From positions 62,001 to 126,000 of the forward strand of contig NZ_BBWQ01000009.1 in the NCBI RefSeq assembly GCF_001463885.1: 64,000 nt of DNA, written 5' to 3'. Shown in pieces: positions 58,566 through 64,000 of this stretch. Under the pieces are notes generated by a model that made no database searches, was not told the origin of the DNA, and was given only the letters and a program-made list of their open reading frames with translations. The stretch is from Aureimonas altamirensis (GTDB lineage Bacteria; Pseudomonadota; Alphaproteobacteria; Rhizobiales; Rhizobiaceae). The translations under genes and the position numbers were made by a program. Position 1 is the stretch's first letter. Each line of letters begins with the position of its first letter.

Positions 58566-58655
58566 GGAGAGGTGGCCGAGTGGTCGAAGGCGCTCCCCTG
58601 CTAAGGGAGTATACCGGAGACGGTATCGTGGGTTCGAATCCCATCCTCTCCGCCA
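58566..58655 (+). tRNA. tRNA-Ser (anticodon GCU)
   Basis: 90 nt including an encoded CCA. Acceptor stem GGAGAGG pairs with CCTCTCC; the anticodon arm CTCCC/GGGAG (58593-58609) holds loop CTGCTAA with anticodon GCT at 58600-58602; a long variable arm (ACCGGAGACGGT-like) marks it as class II; T-loop GGTTCGAATCC is standard. It reads AGC/AGU serine codons. A phage integrase gene begins beyond it and points at it, so its 3' end is the likely attachment site. Confidence 0.97.
58630..58655 (+). other. Likely prophage attachment site (attL) in tRNA-Ser 3' end
   Basis: Tyrosine integrases commonly use the 3' part of a tRNA gene from the T-loop to CCA. The integrase gene here ends 110 bases further right, with phage genes beyond. 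The duplicate of this segment at the far end of the element lies outside the window, so the exact core cannot be defined. Confidence 0.55.
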
Positions 58656-58765
58656 CGAAAGCCCGGAAATGAAGGCTTTCCATCGATTCGATTACTGATT
58701 ACCGCTCGGGTCGATTGACGCGAAGTGACGAGACATTACGCGAACATCCTTGCGATTTCCGACCA

Positions 58766-59839
58766 TCACCGCAATATTCTCGCAAGCTTTGATCTGCCTT
58801 TGTTCTCGCTTCCGTCAAAACGCCATCCACGTTTGCGGGCTGCATCGCCGAGACCAGGTTGCGCCAGCTTCACGTAACGCTGCCACTCTTCCGAGTTCCA
58901 TCCACCTTCATCCTTCAAGCGCATCACGTCTTTGGTTTGGGCGTAGAACCACGTCGCCCATGAATGCCGCGCTGTGTGCGGTGTATAATGGTTCGCATCG
59001 AGGCCGATCTTTGCAACGTGGTGGGCCCAGAATGAAAGAGGGTTCCCTCGGTTCTCTCCGGTCCTATCGATGTACGGCTTGCCGTCATATCGGCGAAACA
59101 GGGGGCCGCGCTCACCGATATTCGGAAGCTGCGAAAGAGAAGCTACGACGCGGGGAATAAGGGTCACCGTCCGCTGATCATCGTTCTTCGGGTCTCGGAT
59201 AACTGCGTACCGTCCCTCCAGGGAAACATCCTGATACGCGTCCAGGGCCATGGCCTCAGATATCCGAACACCCTGTCCGAATAGGAAGGTTACAAGGCAG
59301 GCGCCCCATAGGGATCGGTATCGTCCGGCGAGAACGGACGCTATCAGGTTGTCAGCCTGCTCTGGCCGGAAGAAGAACGTTCGACGCCCGCCACCTGCCG
59401 GCCTTGAGACGACAGGCTTGACGCCTTGGGATGCAAGCACGGAAAGAACCGGAGTGAAGAACTGCCGACGAATGGTGGCTGGTTGGGCAGATGGGTATGC
59501 CTTCAAGGCAGCTTCGTCTATTTCCCGCTGGCCGATTTTATCAATTGGCAGACCCTCGAGGTGCGCGATTGGCTTCGCAAGAAAGCGAGCCTCTCCACCC
59601 CCCTGTGCATATAGGTGCGCTGCTATTTCGAACGGGATCGACGGTTCTCGTCCGGTGTGGTTTTGCTCGGCGACTTCGTTCTCGATTTGCCGCTTGATGC
59701 TTTCTGCCTGCTTGGCATCCCTCGTGCGAGTAGACCGGCGTATTTCAATGTTGTGAGGCTTACCACCGCGCCAGACGATGACTGAGCCGTGGACGTAGAA
59801 GATTCCGGTTTTAGGGTTTGGGGTGCACTGGAGGGGCAC
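58766..59839 (-). CDS. Tyrosine recombinase, phage integrase
   Basis: 357 residues. N-terminal SAM-like core-binding domain (about 60-150) and catalytic domain (about 165-340): first Arg in 'FGQGVRISEAMAL', His-x-x-Arg in 'TPHTARHSW', a Trp instead of the third His ('GGWNSEE'), and the nucleophile Tyr in 'EWQRYVKLAQ'. The GTG start at 59839 has AAAGG 8 bases upstream. It integrates and excises the element at the adjacent tRNA-Ser gene. The first 217 bases overlap the preceding DNA-binding-protein gene in another frame, a long overlap. Confidence 0.9.
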   Translation of the reverse strand: MPLQCTPNPKTGIFYVHGSVIVWRGGKPHNIEIRRSTRTRDAKQAESIKRQIENEVAEQNHTGREPSIPFEIAAHLYAQGGGEARFLAKPIAHLEGLPIDKIGQREIDEAALKAYPSAQPATIRRQFFTPVLSVLASQGVKPVVSRPAGGGRRTFFFRPEQADNLIASVLAGRYRSLWGACLVTFLFGQGVRISEAMALDAYQDVSLEGRYAVIRDPKNDDQRTVTLIPRVVASLSQLPNIGERGPLFRRYDGKPYIDRTGENRGNPLSFWAHHVAKIGLDANHYTPHTARHSWATWFYAQTKDVMRLKDEGGWNSEEWQRYVKLAQPGLGDAARKRGWRFDGSENKGRSKLARILR

Positions 59840-60027
59840 TCTACCATCCTTTCGCCGAGTAGGCGGACCTGGTCAGGCCTGAGCTTCACCGATCGGCCGA
59901 CACGAACATAAGGGACACCATGCCGGCGAAGTAGCTCGCGAACATAGCGCTTTGGATTTTGGGACTCTGAGCTGGTAATGCCCAGAATGGAAGCTGCGTC
60001 TTCCAACGACATGGGCTGGTCAATCAT
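59623..60027 (-). CDS. HTH DNA-binding protein, possible excisionase
   Basis: 134 residues. Residues about 1-60 look like an excisionase/MerR-type helix-turn-helix with wing: 'MSLEDAASILGITSSESQNPKRYVRELLRRHGVPYVRVGRSVKLRPDQVRLL'. The rest is a Ser/Lys/Arg-rich, low-complexity tail that exists only where the gene overlaps the integrase gene (217 bases). The start has a very strong AAGGAGGTGGGGG site. Next to an integrase, an excision-directing role is likely. The tail could be real or mere read-through into the overlapping frame. Confidence 0.65.
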   Translation of the reverse strand: MIDQPMSLEDAASILGITSSESQNPKRYVRELLRRHGVPYVRVGRSVKLRPDQVRLLGERMVECPSSAPQTLKPESSTSTAQSSSGAVVSLTTLKYAGLLARGMPSRQKASSGKSRTKSPSKTTPDENRRSRSK

Positions 60028-60076
60028 CCCCCACCTCCTTCTCTGCGGCATCGATGGGGTTGGGTTAGGGCTTGCA

Positions 60077-60424
60077 TCAGGCATTCTCCCTGACGGCACG
60101 CAGGCCATAGGGCCCCTGTTCGTAACGGGTGCCTGGTGGCGCCTTGCGAATGGTTGAGCGCTTCTTGACCCCGAGACGACTGGCTTCGAGCCTTTGCGCC
60201 TTCCGGATCATCTTGACGTCGAGTGTTGTCTTCCCTCGGTGGCAGACCCGGCAAAGCCACTGTCCGTTCTCGATCTCACTCTCGCCGCCGAGTTCCACGG
60301 GAATGATGTGATCGGCTTCGCCTTCGCCGATCTTCAACACGGCGTGGCACTTCTCGCAGATGCCATCGGCGCGCTTGGCTATCGCCTTACGCTGCTTGGT
60401 GCTGAAGTTGTGCGCCCGAACCAT
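60077..60424 (-). CDS. HNH endonuclease
   Basis: 115 residues. 'ICEKCHAVL' and 'WLCRVCHRGKT' give the four zinc cysteines, and 'GEADHIIPVELGGESEIENGQWL' holds the catalytic D-H and the Asn of HNH. Size and layout are those of phage HNH nucleases (group of HK97 gp74), which act in DNA packaging or recombination, or behave as selfish nickases. The start overlaps the stop of the RecT-like gene by one base. Confidence 0.85.
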   Translation of the reverse strand: MVRAHNFSTKQRKAIAKRADGICEKCHAVLKIGEGEADHIIPVELGGESEIENGQWLCRVCHRGKTTLDVKMIRKAQRLEASRLGVKKRSTIRKAPPGTRYEQGPYGLRAVRENA

Positions 60425-61494
60425 CAGCCGGCAACCTCCGGCTGGATGAGGCCTTCCTCAACACCGATCTCGTAAGCGAAGTGGGTGACGGCCGAGGCGA
60501 CGTCAGTTTCGCCTTTGCTGATCGCCTGGGCTGTCTTGAATACCTGTTGGGCTACAGCGACCGCTTCGGGAGACAGCTGAGCAAGGTCGCCCTTCCAGCG
60601 GGTGTGCGACTTGAGGAGACGATCCTTGATAAGGCCCGCATCAGCCTCCTGGATGACAATCGCGAGCATGCCGCGGGCGTAATCTGCCAACCGCGCCTTT
60701 GTGTCGTCGTCGAAGGCAGGGCCGGTTTCTTCCTCAGCAGGATCAGCAGATCTGCTGTCGTCGCCTTCCGGAACCTGCGACGTATCCATCGTATCCGCAC
60801 CAAGCTCACCATCGATGAACCCGTGGTCAAATCCTTCGCGAGGGCCAACGCTCTCCTGAGGCTTGGCGATACGTGTGGCAAAGCTCGAGCGCTCCGGCTG
60901 AGCCGGCGTGACGTCGCGGACACCTTCGAGTTCATCACGGTCGTAGACGCCGAGAATGACTTCGGGAAAGTGGCGGCGGGCGCCGGCGCGGATGGAGTAG
61001 TAGCCGAGCTGCTGATCCGGGTCCGACTTCCACAGCGGAGAGTTCTTCGTCGTGATCGCGCTGAACCGCGGGCTCTCGTAGACGTGGACAGAACCGTCCA
61101 GTGCCTCGAACGTCACTCGACAGCGCCGATCACCGTCCTGGCCCTCGTACTCGATCTGGGGGCGCCGCTTGAGACCGGCGCGAGTGTTGATGACGGCCGC
61201 GATCAGCTGCGCCTCGTAAGCCATCTGATCGCCGACCTTGTAGGACTTCTGCGCGACCGAGAAGGGATCCATTTCCCACTTCATCGCCTGCATGGTGACG
61301 GCAAGGCACGCTCCGGCGTTTCCGCGAAGGTGCTTCGGAATGGCAATGTCGGCCCGAGACATAACCTCAGCAAAGCGAACGATGTCACCGAGGCTCTGCG
61401 GTGTTAGATGTGATCCCCCGCCATCCGAAGCGAAGCGGACGTCGTTGATGGGCGTGCGGACCTCGGACGGGTCTCGAAGTGCAAGGTTGCTCAT
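60424..61494 (-). CDS. RecT-family ssDNA-annealing protein
   Basis: 356 residues. The N-terminal 180 residues resemble the RecT/YqaK core: 'LTPQSLGDIVRFAEVMSRADIAIPKHLRGNAGACLAVTMQAMKWEMDPFSVAQKSYKVGDQMAYEAQLIAAVINTRAGL', then 'DPDQQLGYYSIRAGARRHFPEVILGVYDRDEL'. The C-terminal half is acidic and ends in a helical tail (about 255-356). It promotes strand annealing in phage recombination together with the exonuclease encoded just upstream (4-base overlap). The start at 61494 is an ATG with AAGGAGGCAGC upstream; a longer frame overlaps the exonuclease and was rejected. Confidence 0.82.
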   Translation of the reverse strand: MSNLALRDPSEVRTPINDVRFASDGGGSHLTPQSLGDIVRFAEVMSRADIAIPKHLRGNAGACLAVTMQAMKWEMDPFSVAQKSYKVGDQMAYEAQLIAAVINTRAGLKRRPQIEYEGQDGDRRCRVTFEALDGSVHVYESPRFSAITTKNSPLWKSDPDQQLGYYSIRAGARRHFPEVILGVYDRDELEGVRDVTPAQPERSSFATRIAKPQESVGPREGFDHGFIDGELGADTMDTSQVPEGDDSRSADPAEEETGPAFDDDTKARLADYARGMLAIVIQEADAGLIKDRLLKSHTRWKGDLAQLSPEAVAVAQQVFKTAQAISKGETDVASAVTHFAYEIGVEEGLIQPEVAG

Positions 61495-62417
61495 GCTGCC
61501 TCCTTGGCCGCGAGCGTCGTTTCCGTGCGCGTCCGGGCCCATTGCGGGATGTCGATGTTGAGAACTGAGGGGTGGAAGCCGTCGTAGCCGGGCCATACAC
61601 CTTGCTTCCGGCATTCCTTGACGGTTTGCAGTGCGGCGCGCGCCTGCCTTTCTCCGAGGTCCAGATCCTGGGCCCGGACTTCGAAGAACCGGACTTCGTA
61701 CGGCGCTGACTTCTCCAGGAAGGCGAGCACGAACGAGCCGAACGGCAGACCCAGTTCTCGCCAGACCATGCGGACAACGGCGCCCTGAACGTGGTAGCCG
61801 GAACTGAAGATGGTCTTCGACAGGCTGTCGTCGTCGACGGACGCCGCCGTCTTGAGATCGACGAAGTCGCCTCCGTCGTTCGGGATGACGTCCGGCCGCG
61901 CCTTCATCCAGATGTCGTCGAACTTGGCGAACATGGACCGCTCGATACGGCCGTTCAGCGCACCGGCCTGCACGATGGGGTGAGCTGCGAGGCTGTCCCG
62001 CATCCGGCGAATGTCGTCGATCTGGGACGGCAGGATGACAGTGCGTCCGGCCTTTGCCTGATCGGCCATCCAATCCTTGCATTCGGTCCGGTTGCCTTGC
62101 CACGGTTTGCCTGCGATCGAAGCGGGGCGAACCGCGAAGTGCTGCGCAAAGCCGGATTCACCCAACAGTAGGTGATGGGCGGCCTTGCCGAAGTTCAGCG
62201 CTTCGGTTGCGTCACGTTCGATTCGCTCCGGGTTGTACGGGCTGTGGACCCAGTAGGCAGACGGGCGGTCATCGACCTGGCGGATGCCAGACGACGAAAT
62301 GCCAAAGCTGTCGAGTAGGTCTACGTCGTGGTGATAAGTCTCAATCGGCACGCCGGCGTAGATACCCGGTTCGACGATCTGCTGGCCGTTCCAAACGGTT
62401 TCCTTGACCGTCTTCAT
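61491..62417 (-). CDS. Phage exonuclease, PD-(D/E)XK (DUF3799/RecE-like)
   Basis: 308 residues. N-terminal 'EPGIYAGVPIETYHHDVDLLDSFGISSSGIRQV' and 'LNFGKAAHHLLLGE' (His of the nuclease core) are typical of the RecE/DUF3799 group; the active site is 'RPDVIPNDGGDFVDLKTAA' (D...D-x-K) followed by 'YHVQGAVVRMV' (the Q/Y motif). It digests one strand from DNA ends to supply single strands for the RecT-like partner. The stop overlaps the partner's start and the start overlaps the upstream small gene's stop, each by 4 bases. Confidence 0.85.
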   Translation of the reverse strand: MKTVKETVWNGQQIVEPGIYAGVPIETYHHDVDLLDSFGISSSGIRQVDDRPSAYWVHSPYNPERIERDATEALNFGKAAHHLLLGESGFAQHFAVRPASIAGKPWQGNRTECKDWMADQAKAGRTVILPSQIDDIRRMRDSLAAHPIVQAGALNGRIERSMFAKFDDIWMKARPDVIPNDGGDFVDLKTAASVDDDSLSKTIFSSGYHVQGAVVRMVWRELGLPFGSFVLAFLEKSAPYEVRFFEVRAQDLDLGERQARAALQTVKECRKQGVWPGYDGFHPSVLNIDIPQWARTRTETTLAAKEAA

Positions 62418-62695
62418 GGCTTGACCTCGCGGGCCTTCAGCATGGCGTCGGCAAACTCGTAAGAGCTTTTCGCGACGGCCATCGTCAGATCCTCGCCGTC
62501 ATCTAATCCGGCGAAAATCTTGTTCATGGCGTCCACGTTCGAGATCGTCCCCGTTAGAGCCTTTCCGGCGAGCCAGTCGCGAAGGGACATGCCCGTATCG
62601 GGGAACGGGTATCCGGGCGCGCTCCCAATTCCATGCTCGTCCTGCGGAGGAATAACCGGGAATGCCGGCCCGCCGTCGTTGATTGGATTAGCCAT
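62414..62695 (-). CDS. Small phage protein, unknown function
   Basis: 93 residues. 'INDGGPAFPVIPPQD' followed by 'YPFPDTGMSLRDWLAGKALTG' is a pattern I know from many phage hypothetical proteins (GGPAFP ... GMSLRDYFA), whose role is not established. The C-terminal part is helical. It overlaps the exonuclease start by 4 bases and the next small gene by 8. Confidence 0.8.
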   Translation of the reverse strand: MANPINDGGPAFPVIPPQDEHGIGSAPGYPFPDTGMSLRDWLAGKALTGTISNVDAMNKIFAGLDDGEDLTMAVAKSSYEFADAMLKAREVKP

Positions 62696-62828
62696 TGATC
62701 GCAGCCTCCGTCACGCTGACAGCGAGCTTCCACAGCACCGTGTCGGGAAAGTTCCAGGCGAACCAAACAGCCGCGGCACAAGCTGCCGTAGCCGTAAGGC
62801 GGTTCAAGACGTTGGAGGTCTCAACCAT
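62688..62828 (-). CDS. 46-residue phage membrane peptide
   Basis: Starts 'MVETSNVLNRLTATAACAAAVWFAW' with one hydrophobic segment (about 12-37) and a short tail ending '..AAING'. Too short for usual gene finding, but its ends overlap both neighbours (8 bases at the stop, 8 at the start) in the manner of this gene string. The start follows GGAGGCTCTCT. Function unknown. Confidence 0.55.
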   Translation of the reverse strand: MVETSNVLNRLTATAACAAAVWFAWNFPDTVLWKLAVSVTEAAING

Positions 62829-62943
62829 AGAGAGCCTCCGGCAGTGCCCAGACGATAAACCAGATGGTCCACGTCACGAGAAGGAGCAGCCACATGGCTT
62901 TCGGGGCGTTCTTGCCCATCTCAGGAGAGCCGACGACCGTCAT
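62821..62943 (-). CDS. 40-residue phage membrane peptide
   Basis: 'MTVVGSPEMGKNAPKAMW' then a strongly hydrophobic segment (about 18-35: leucine/tryptophan/isoleucine-rich) and '..ALPEALYG'. AGGG lies 9 bases upstream; an ATG three codons earlier (62952) is possible. It overlaps the next membrane peptide gene by 8 bases. Function unknown. Confidence 0.5.
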   Translation of the reverse strand: MTVVGSPEMGKNAPKAMWLLLLVTWTIWFIVWALPEALYG

Positions 62944-63128
62944 CGTGCACATCCCTGCGTCCGACCGGCCTCACGCAGCGGGCGAATGTTGCCGCTGTAG
63001 AGGTGATCCTGCTCGAACAAGAATGCGTACTCGGCGCCGTCCTTGCGGCGCTGAAACTTGTGGTTGTGATCCAGCCTGATCTTCTTGGCATGCAGGAAGT
63101 CGCGGGGCTGCACGACGGTGGTGCGCAT
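62940..63128 (-). CDS. 62-residue basic phage protein
   Basis: 'MRTTVVQPRDFLHAKKIRLDHNHKFQRRKDG' and 'AEYAFLFEQDHLYSGNIRPLREAG' make a small, basic, soluble protein with no family I recognise. AAGGA precedes the ATG at 63128 by 7 bases; a longer in-frame extension overlaps the upstream gene without a start. The stop overlaps the following membrane-peptide start by 4 bases. Confidence 0.55.
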   Translation of the reverse strand: MRTTVVQPRDFLHAKKIRLDHNHKFQRRKDGAEYAFLFEQDHLYSGNIRPLREAGRTQGCAR

Positions 63129-63151
63129 GGTCGTTCCTTTCGGTGTGTTGG

Positions 63152-63436
63152 TCAGTGAGCGGCGCGCAGGCAGGCCTCGGCCTTGTCCCGGTAGCGCTGG
63201 CGGTTCAGTTCGGGCATCGAGTTCCAGCGGCGGGTGAATGCCTCCTGGACGGTCTCCATGCGCTTCTTGTCGTGGTCGAATTTCTGGCCCGGCCAGCGGG
63301 CGTCCGTGACGAAGATGGCGAAGGCGCAGTCGTCGATCTTGGATTGCCATCCAGACTTCGGCTTGCCGCCATCCGGATCAAACGATGTCGTCAAACGACG
63401 CTGGGCGTCGAGAATTCGGGGCTGACCGGCTACCAC
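63152..63436 (-). CDS. 94-residue phage protein, unknown function
   Basis: GTG start at 63436 behind GGGAGG (8-base spacing), overlapping the stop of the membrane-peptide gene. The protein reads '..GQPRILDAQRRLTTSFDPDGGKPKSGWQSKIDDCAFAIFVTDARWPGQKFDHDKKRMETVQEAFTRRWNSMPELNRQRYRDKAEACLRAAH': a short beta part then a helical basic half. No family recognised. A longer reading frame upstream lies inside the next genes and was not used. Confidence 0.5.
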   Translation of the reverse strand: MVAGQPRILDAQRRLTTSFDPDGGKPKSGWQSKIDDCAFAIFVTDARWPGQKFDHDKKRMETVQEAFTRRWNSMPELNRQRYRDKAEACLRAAH

Positions 63437-63522
63437 TGGACAGGCCTCCCGAATGCAAGGAAGGCGTAGGCTGAGAGCGTGAGGACCAGCCAAGCGGCGA
63501 GGGTGGATAGGAGGAAGCTCAT
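63430..63522 (-). CDS. 30-residue phage membrane peptide
   Basis: MSFLLSTLAAWLVLTLSAYA followed by FLAFGRPVQW: almost entirely one membrane segment. GAGG is 7 bases upstream; the ATG overlaps the stop of the 122-residue gene by 4 bases and its stop overlaps the next GTG, so it is in the coupled series. Function unknown; small hydrophobic phage peptides can be regulators of membrane enzymes or inhibitors of superinfection. Confidence 0.5.
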   Translation of the reverse strand: MSFLLSTLAAWLVLTLSAYAFLAFGRPVQW

Positions 63523-63887
63523 TCGTAGGCCTCTTCCATTTCGAGCTTCGCCAGCGCCTCGTCGGCGTCCCGTTCGAATGCTTTGGTCTGGCACTGGTCG
63601 TAGAGCATCGAGGCGATGACGGTTTTGGCGTTCTCGCTCTCGTTGGGACGACGAACCCACACTGGCAGGACATCGTCCTTGCCGTCTTTCCGGGTGACCA
63701 CTGCGAGGTCGTCGAGCTCGATCCGGTCGCCGTCGCGATAGACCGTCGCCAAGCCTTCGATATCCATCACCCAGTGCCCGTCGATGACGTACGGGGCCGT
63801 GACCGGAACTTGGGCACGCAGCGCGTCCAGATGGTCCGGGGCTGCCTGCGGATTCAGGAAGTCGATGAATTGCGGGGAGACACCCAT
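63519..63887 (-). CDS. 122-residue phage protein, unknown function
   Basis: 'MGVSPQFIDFLNPQAAPDHLDALR' then a beta-rich middle ('PYVIDGHWVMDIEGLATVYRDGDRIELDDLAVV') and an acidic helical end ('DADEALAKLEMEEAYE'). Soluble and acidic. No family recognised. The start overlaps the stop of the gene at the window edge (TAATG), and the stop overlaps the next gene by 4 bases. Confidence 0.65.
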   Translation of the reverse strand: MGVSPQFIDFLNPQAAPDHLDALRAQVPVTAPYVIDGHWVMDIEGLATVYRDGDRIELDDLAVVTRKDGKDDVLPVWVRRPNESENAKTVIASMLYDQCQTKAFERDADEALAKLEMEEAYE

Positions 63888-64000
63888 TATGCATCCCTCC
63901 CAATTGCAGAAGCGATCTGCGAGAGGCGCGAGTTAACCTCCTCCTGCAGCCGACGGTTCATCATCACTGCAATCTCTCGGTGTAGCGAATTCACCGAAGC
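63887..64000 (-). CDS. Phage gene, C-terminal fragment
   Basis: The last 37 codons of a gene that enters from the right edge; the frame is open to position 64000. 'VNSLHREIAVMMNRRLQEEVNSRLSQIASAIGRDA' is helical and amphipathic, perhaps a coiled coil. The stop overlaps the next start as TAATG. Function unknown. Confidence 0.5.
   Translation of the reverse strand, partial: ASVNSLHREIAVMMNRRLQEEVNSRLSQIASAIGRDA

Larger units (their letters stand above)
58656..64000. mobile_element. Prophage/integrative element, left end
   Basis: From tRNA-Ser to the window edge all genes lie on the minus strand: tyrosine integrase, DNA-binding protein, HNH nuclease, RecT-like annealase, PD-(D/E)XK exonuclease and at least seven small phage-type proteins with 1-8 base overlaps. 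This is the usual early (integration and recombination) module of a temperate phage. No structural genes are visible; they would be further right. Confidence 0.85.

Noticed and set aside
60424-62103. Long frame extending the RecT-like protein by about 200 residues at the N-terminus
   Set aside because: The extension is an Arg/Pro-rich alternative reading of the exonuclease gene; the internal ATG at 61494 has a good ribosome site and starts the conserved part.
1-64000. CRISPR arrays, rRNA genes, insertion sequences
   Set aside because: No regularly spaced repeats, no rRNA signatures and no transposase-like protein were seen in the window.

Overview
The window looks like a piece of an alphaproteobacterial chromosome, most likely order Hyphomicrobiales (Rhizobiales). 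The evidence is high GC throughout, an Omp25/Omp31-type porin, many ABC sugar importers with adjacent LacI/GntR/XRE regulators, a B12-dependent ribonucleotide reductase, a DUF982 gene and a Zur-type box before a CobW-family gene. The genus cannot be fixed from sequence reading alone; Aurantimonadaceae or Rhizobiaceae are reasonable guesses.

Layout. (1) 1-13417: two divergent carbohydrate-type ABC uptake clusters. The left one (minus strand) is LacI regulator, GATase-like protein, ATPase, binding protein, two permeases and the start of an M20 peptidase. The right one (plus strand) is XRE-cupin regulator, binding protein, ATPase, permease, phosphotriesterase-like hydrolase, PfkB kinase, BtpA/SgcQ-like barrel and amidohydrolase. 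Palindromic operators sit between the two regulators. (2) 13607-17470: an outer-membrane beta-barrel, a DapA-family lyase/deaminase with a GntR regulator, and a CobW/ZigA-type metallochaperone behind a near-consensus Zur box. (3) 17849-28670: a glycosyltransferase-rich cluster containing a PIG-L deacetylase-methyltransferase fusion, an acyl-CoA-dehydrogenase-like protein and a sucrose-phosphate-synthase-like GT fused to a HAD phosphatase; its product is unknown. (4) 28667-33624: a GntR-controlled NMT1-type ABC importer with a fumarylacetoacetate-hydrolase-family enzyme. (5) 33696-37325: LssY_C protein, TetR regulator with MFS exporter, and a divergent NAD(P)-binding reductase/HxlR pair with a perfect operator.

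(6) 37304-47526: an amino-sugar (GlcNAc/MurNAc-type) salvage region. A MalFGK-type importer, an oxidoreductase and a MurQ-like etherase run leftward; a BadF-type kinase, a NagR-type regulator, a SIS-domain deaminase/isomerase and NagA run rightward. (7) 47626-50599: modABC and a ModE-like regulator. (8) 50691-53601: a DUF982 gene, then an AT-richer two-gene islet encoding a YejK/NdpA-like nucleoid-associated protein and a C-terminally membrane-anchored protein. This islet is the best candidate here for an undescribed (possibly defence) system. (9) 54166-58109: nrdJ with tandem NrdR-like boxes. (10) 58566-64000: tRNA-Ser(GCU) followed by a prophage left end with integrase, a DNA-binding protein, HNH nuclease, RecT-like annealase, PD-(D/E)XK exonuclease and a string of very small overlapping genes, continuing past the right edge.

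Genes in each block are tightly packed, often with 4-bp start/stop overlaps, so most blocks are read as operons. Function calls come from motif recognition by eye; no database search was possible.
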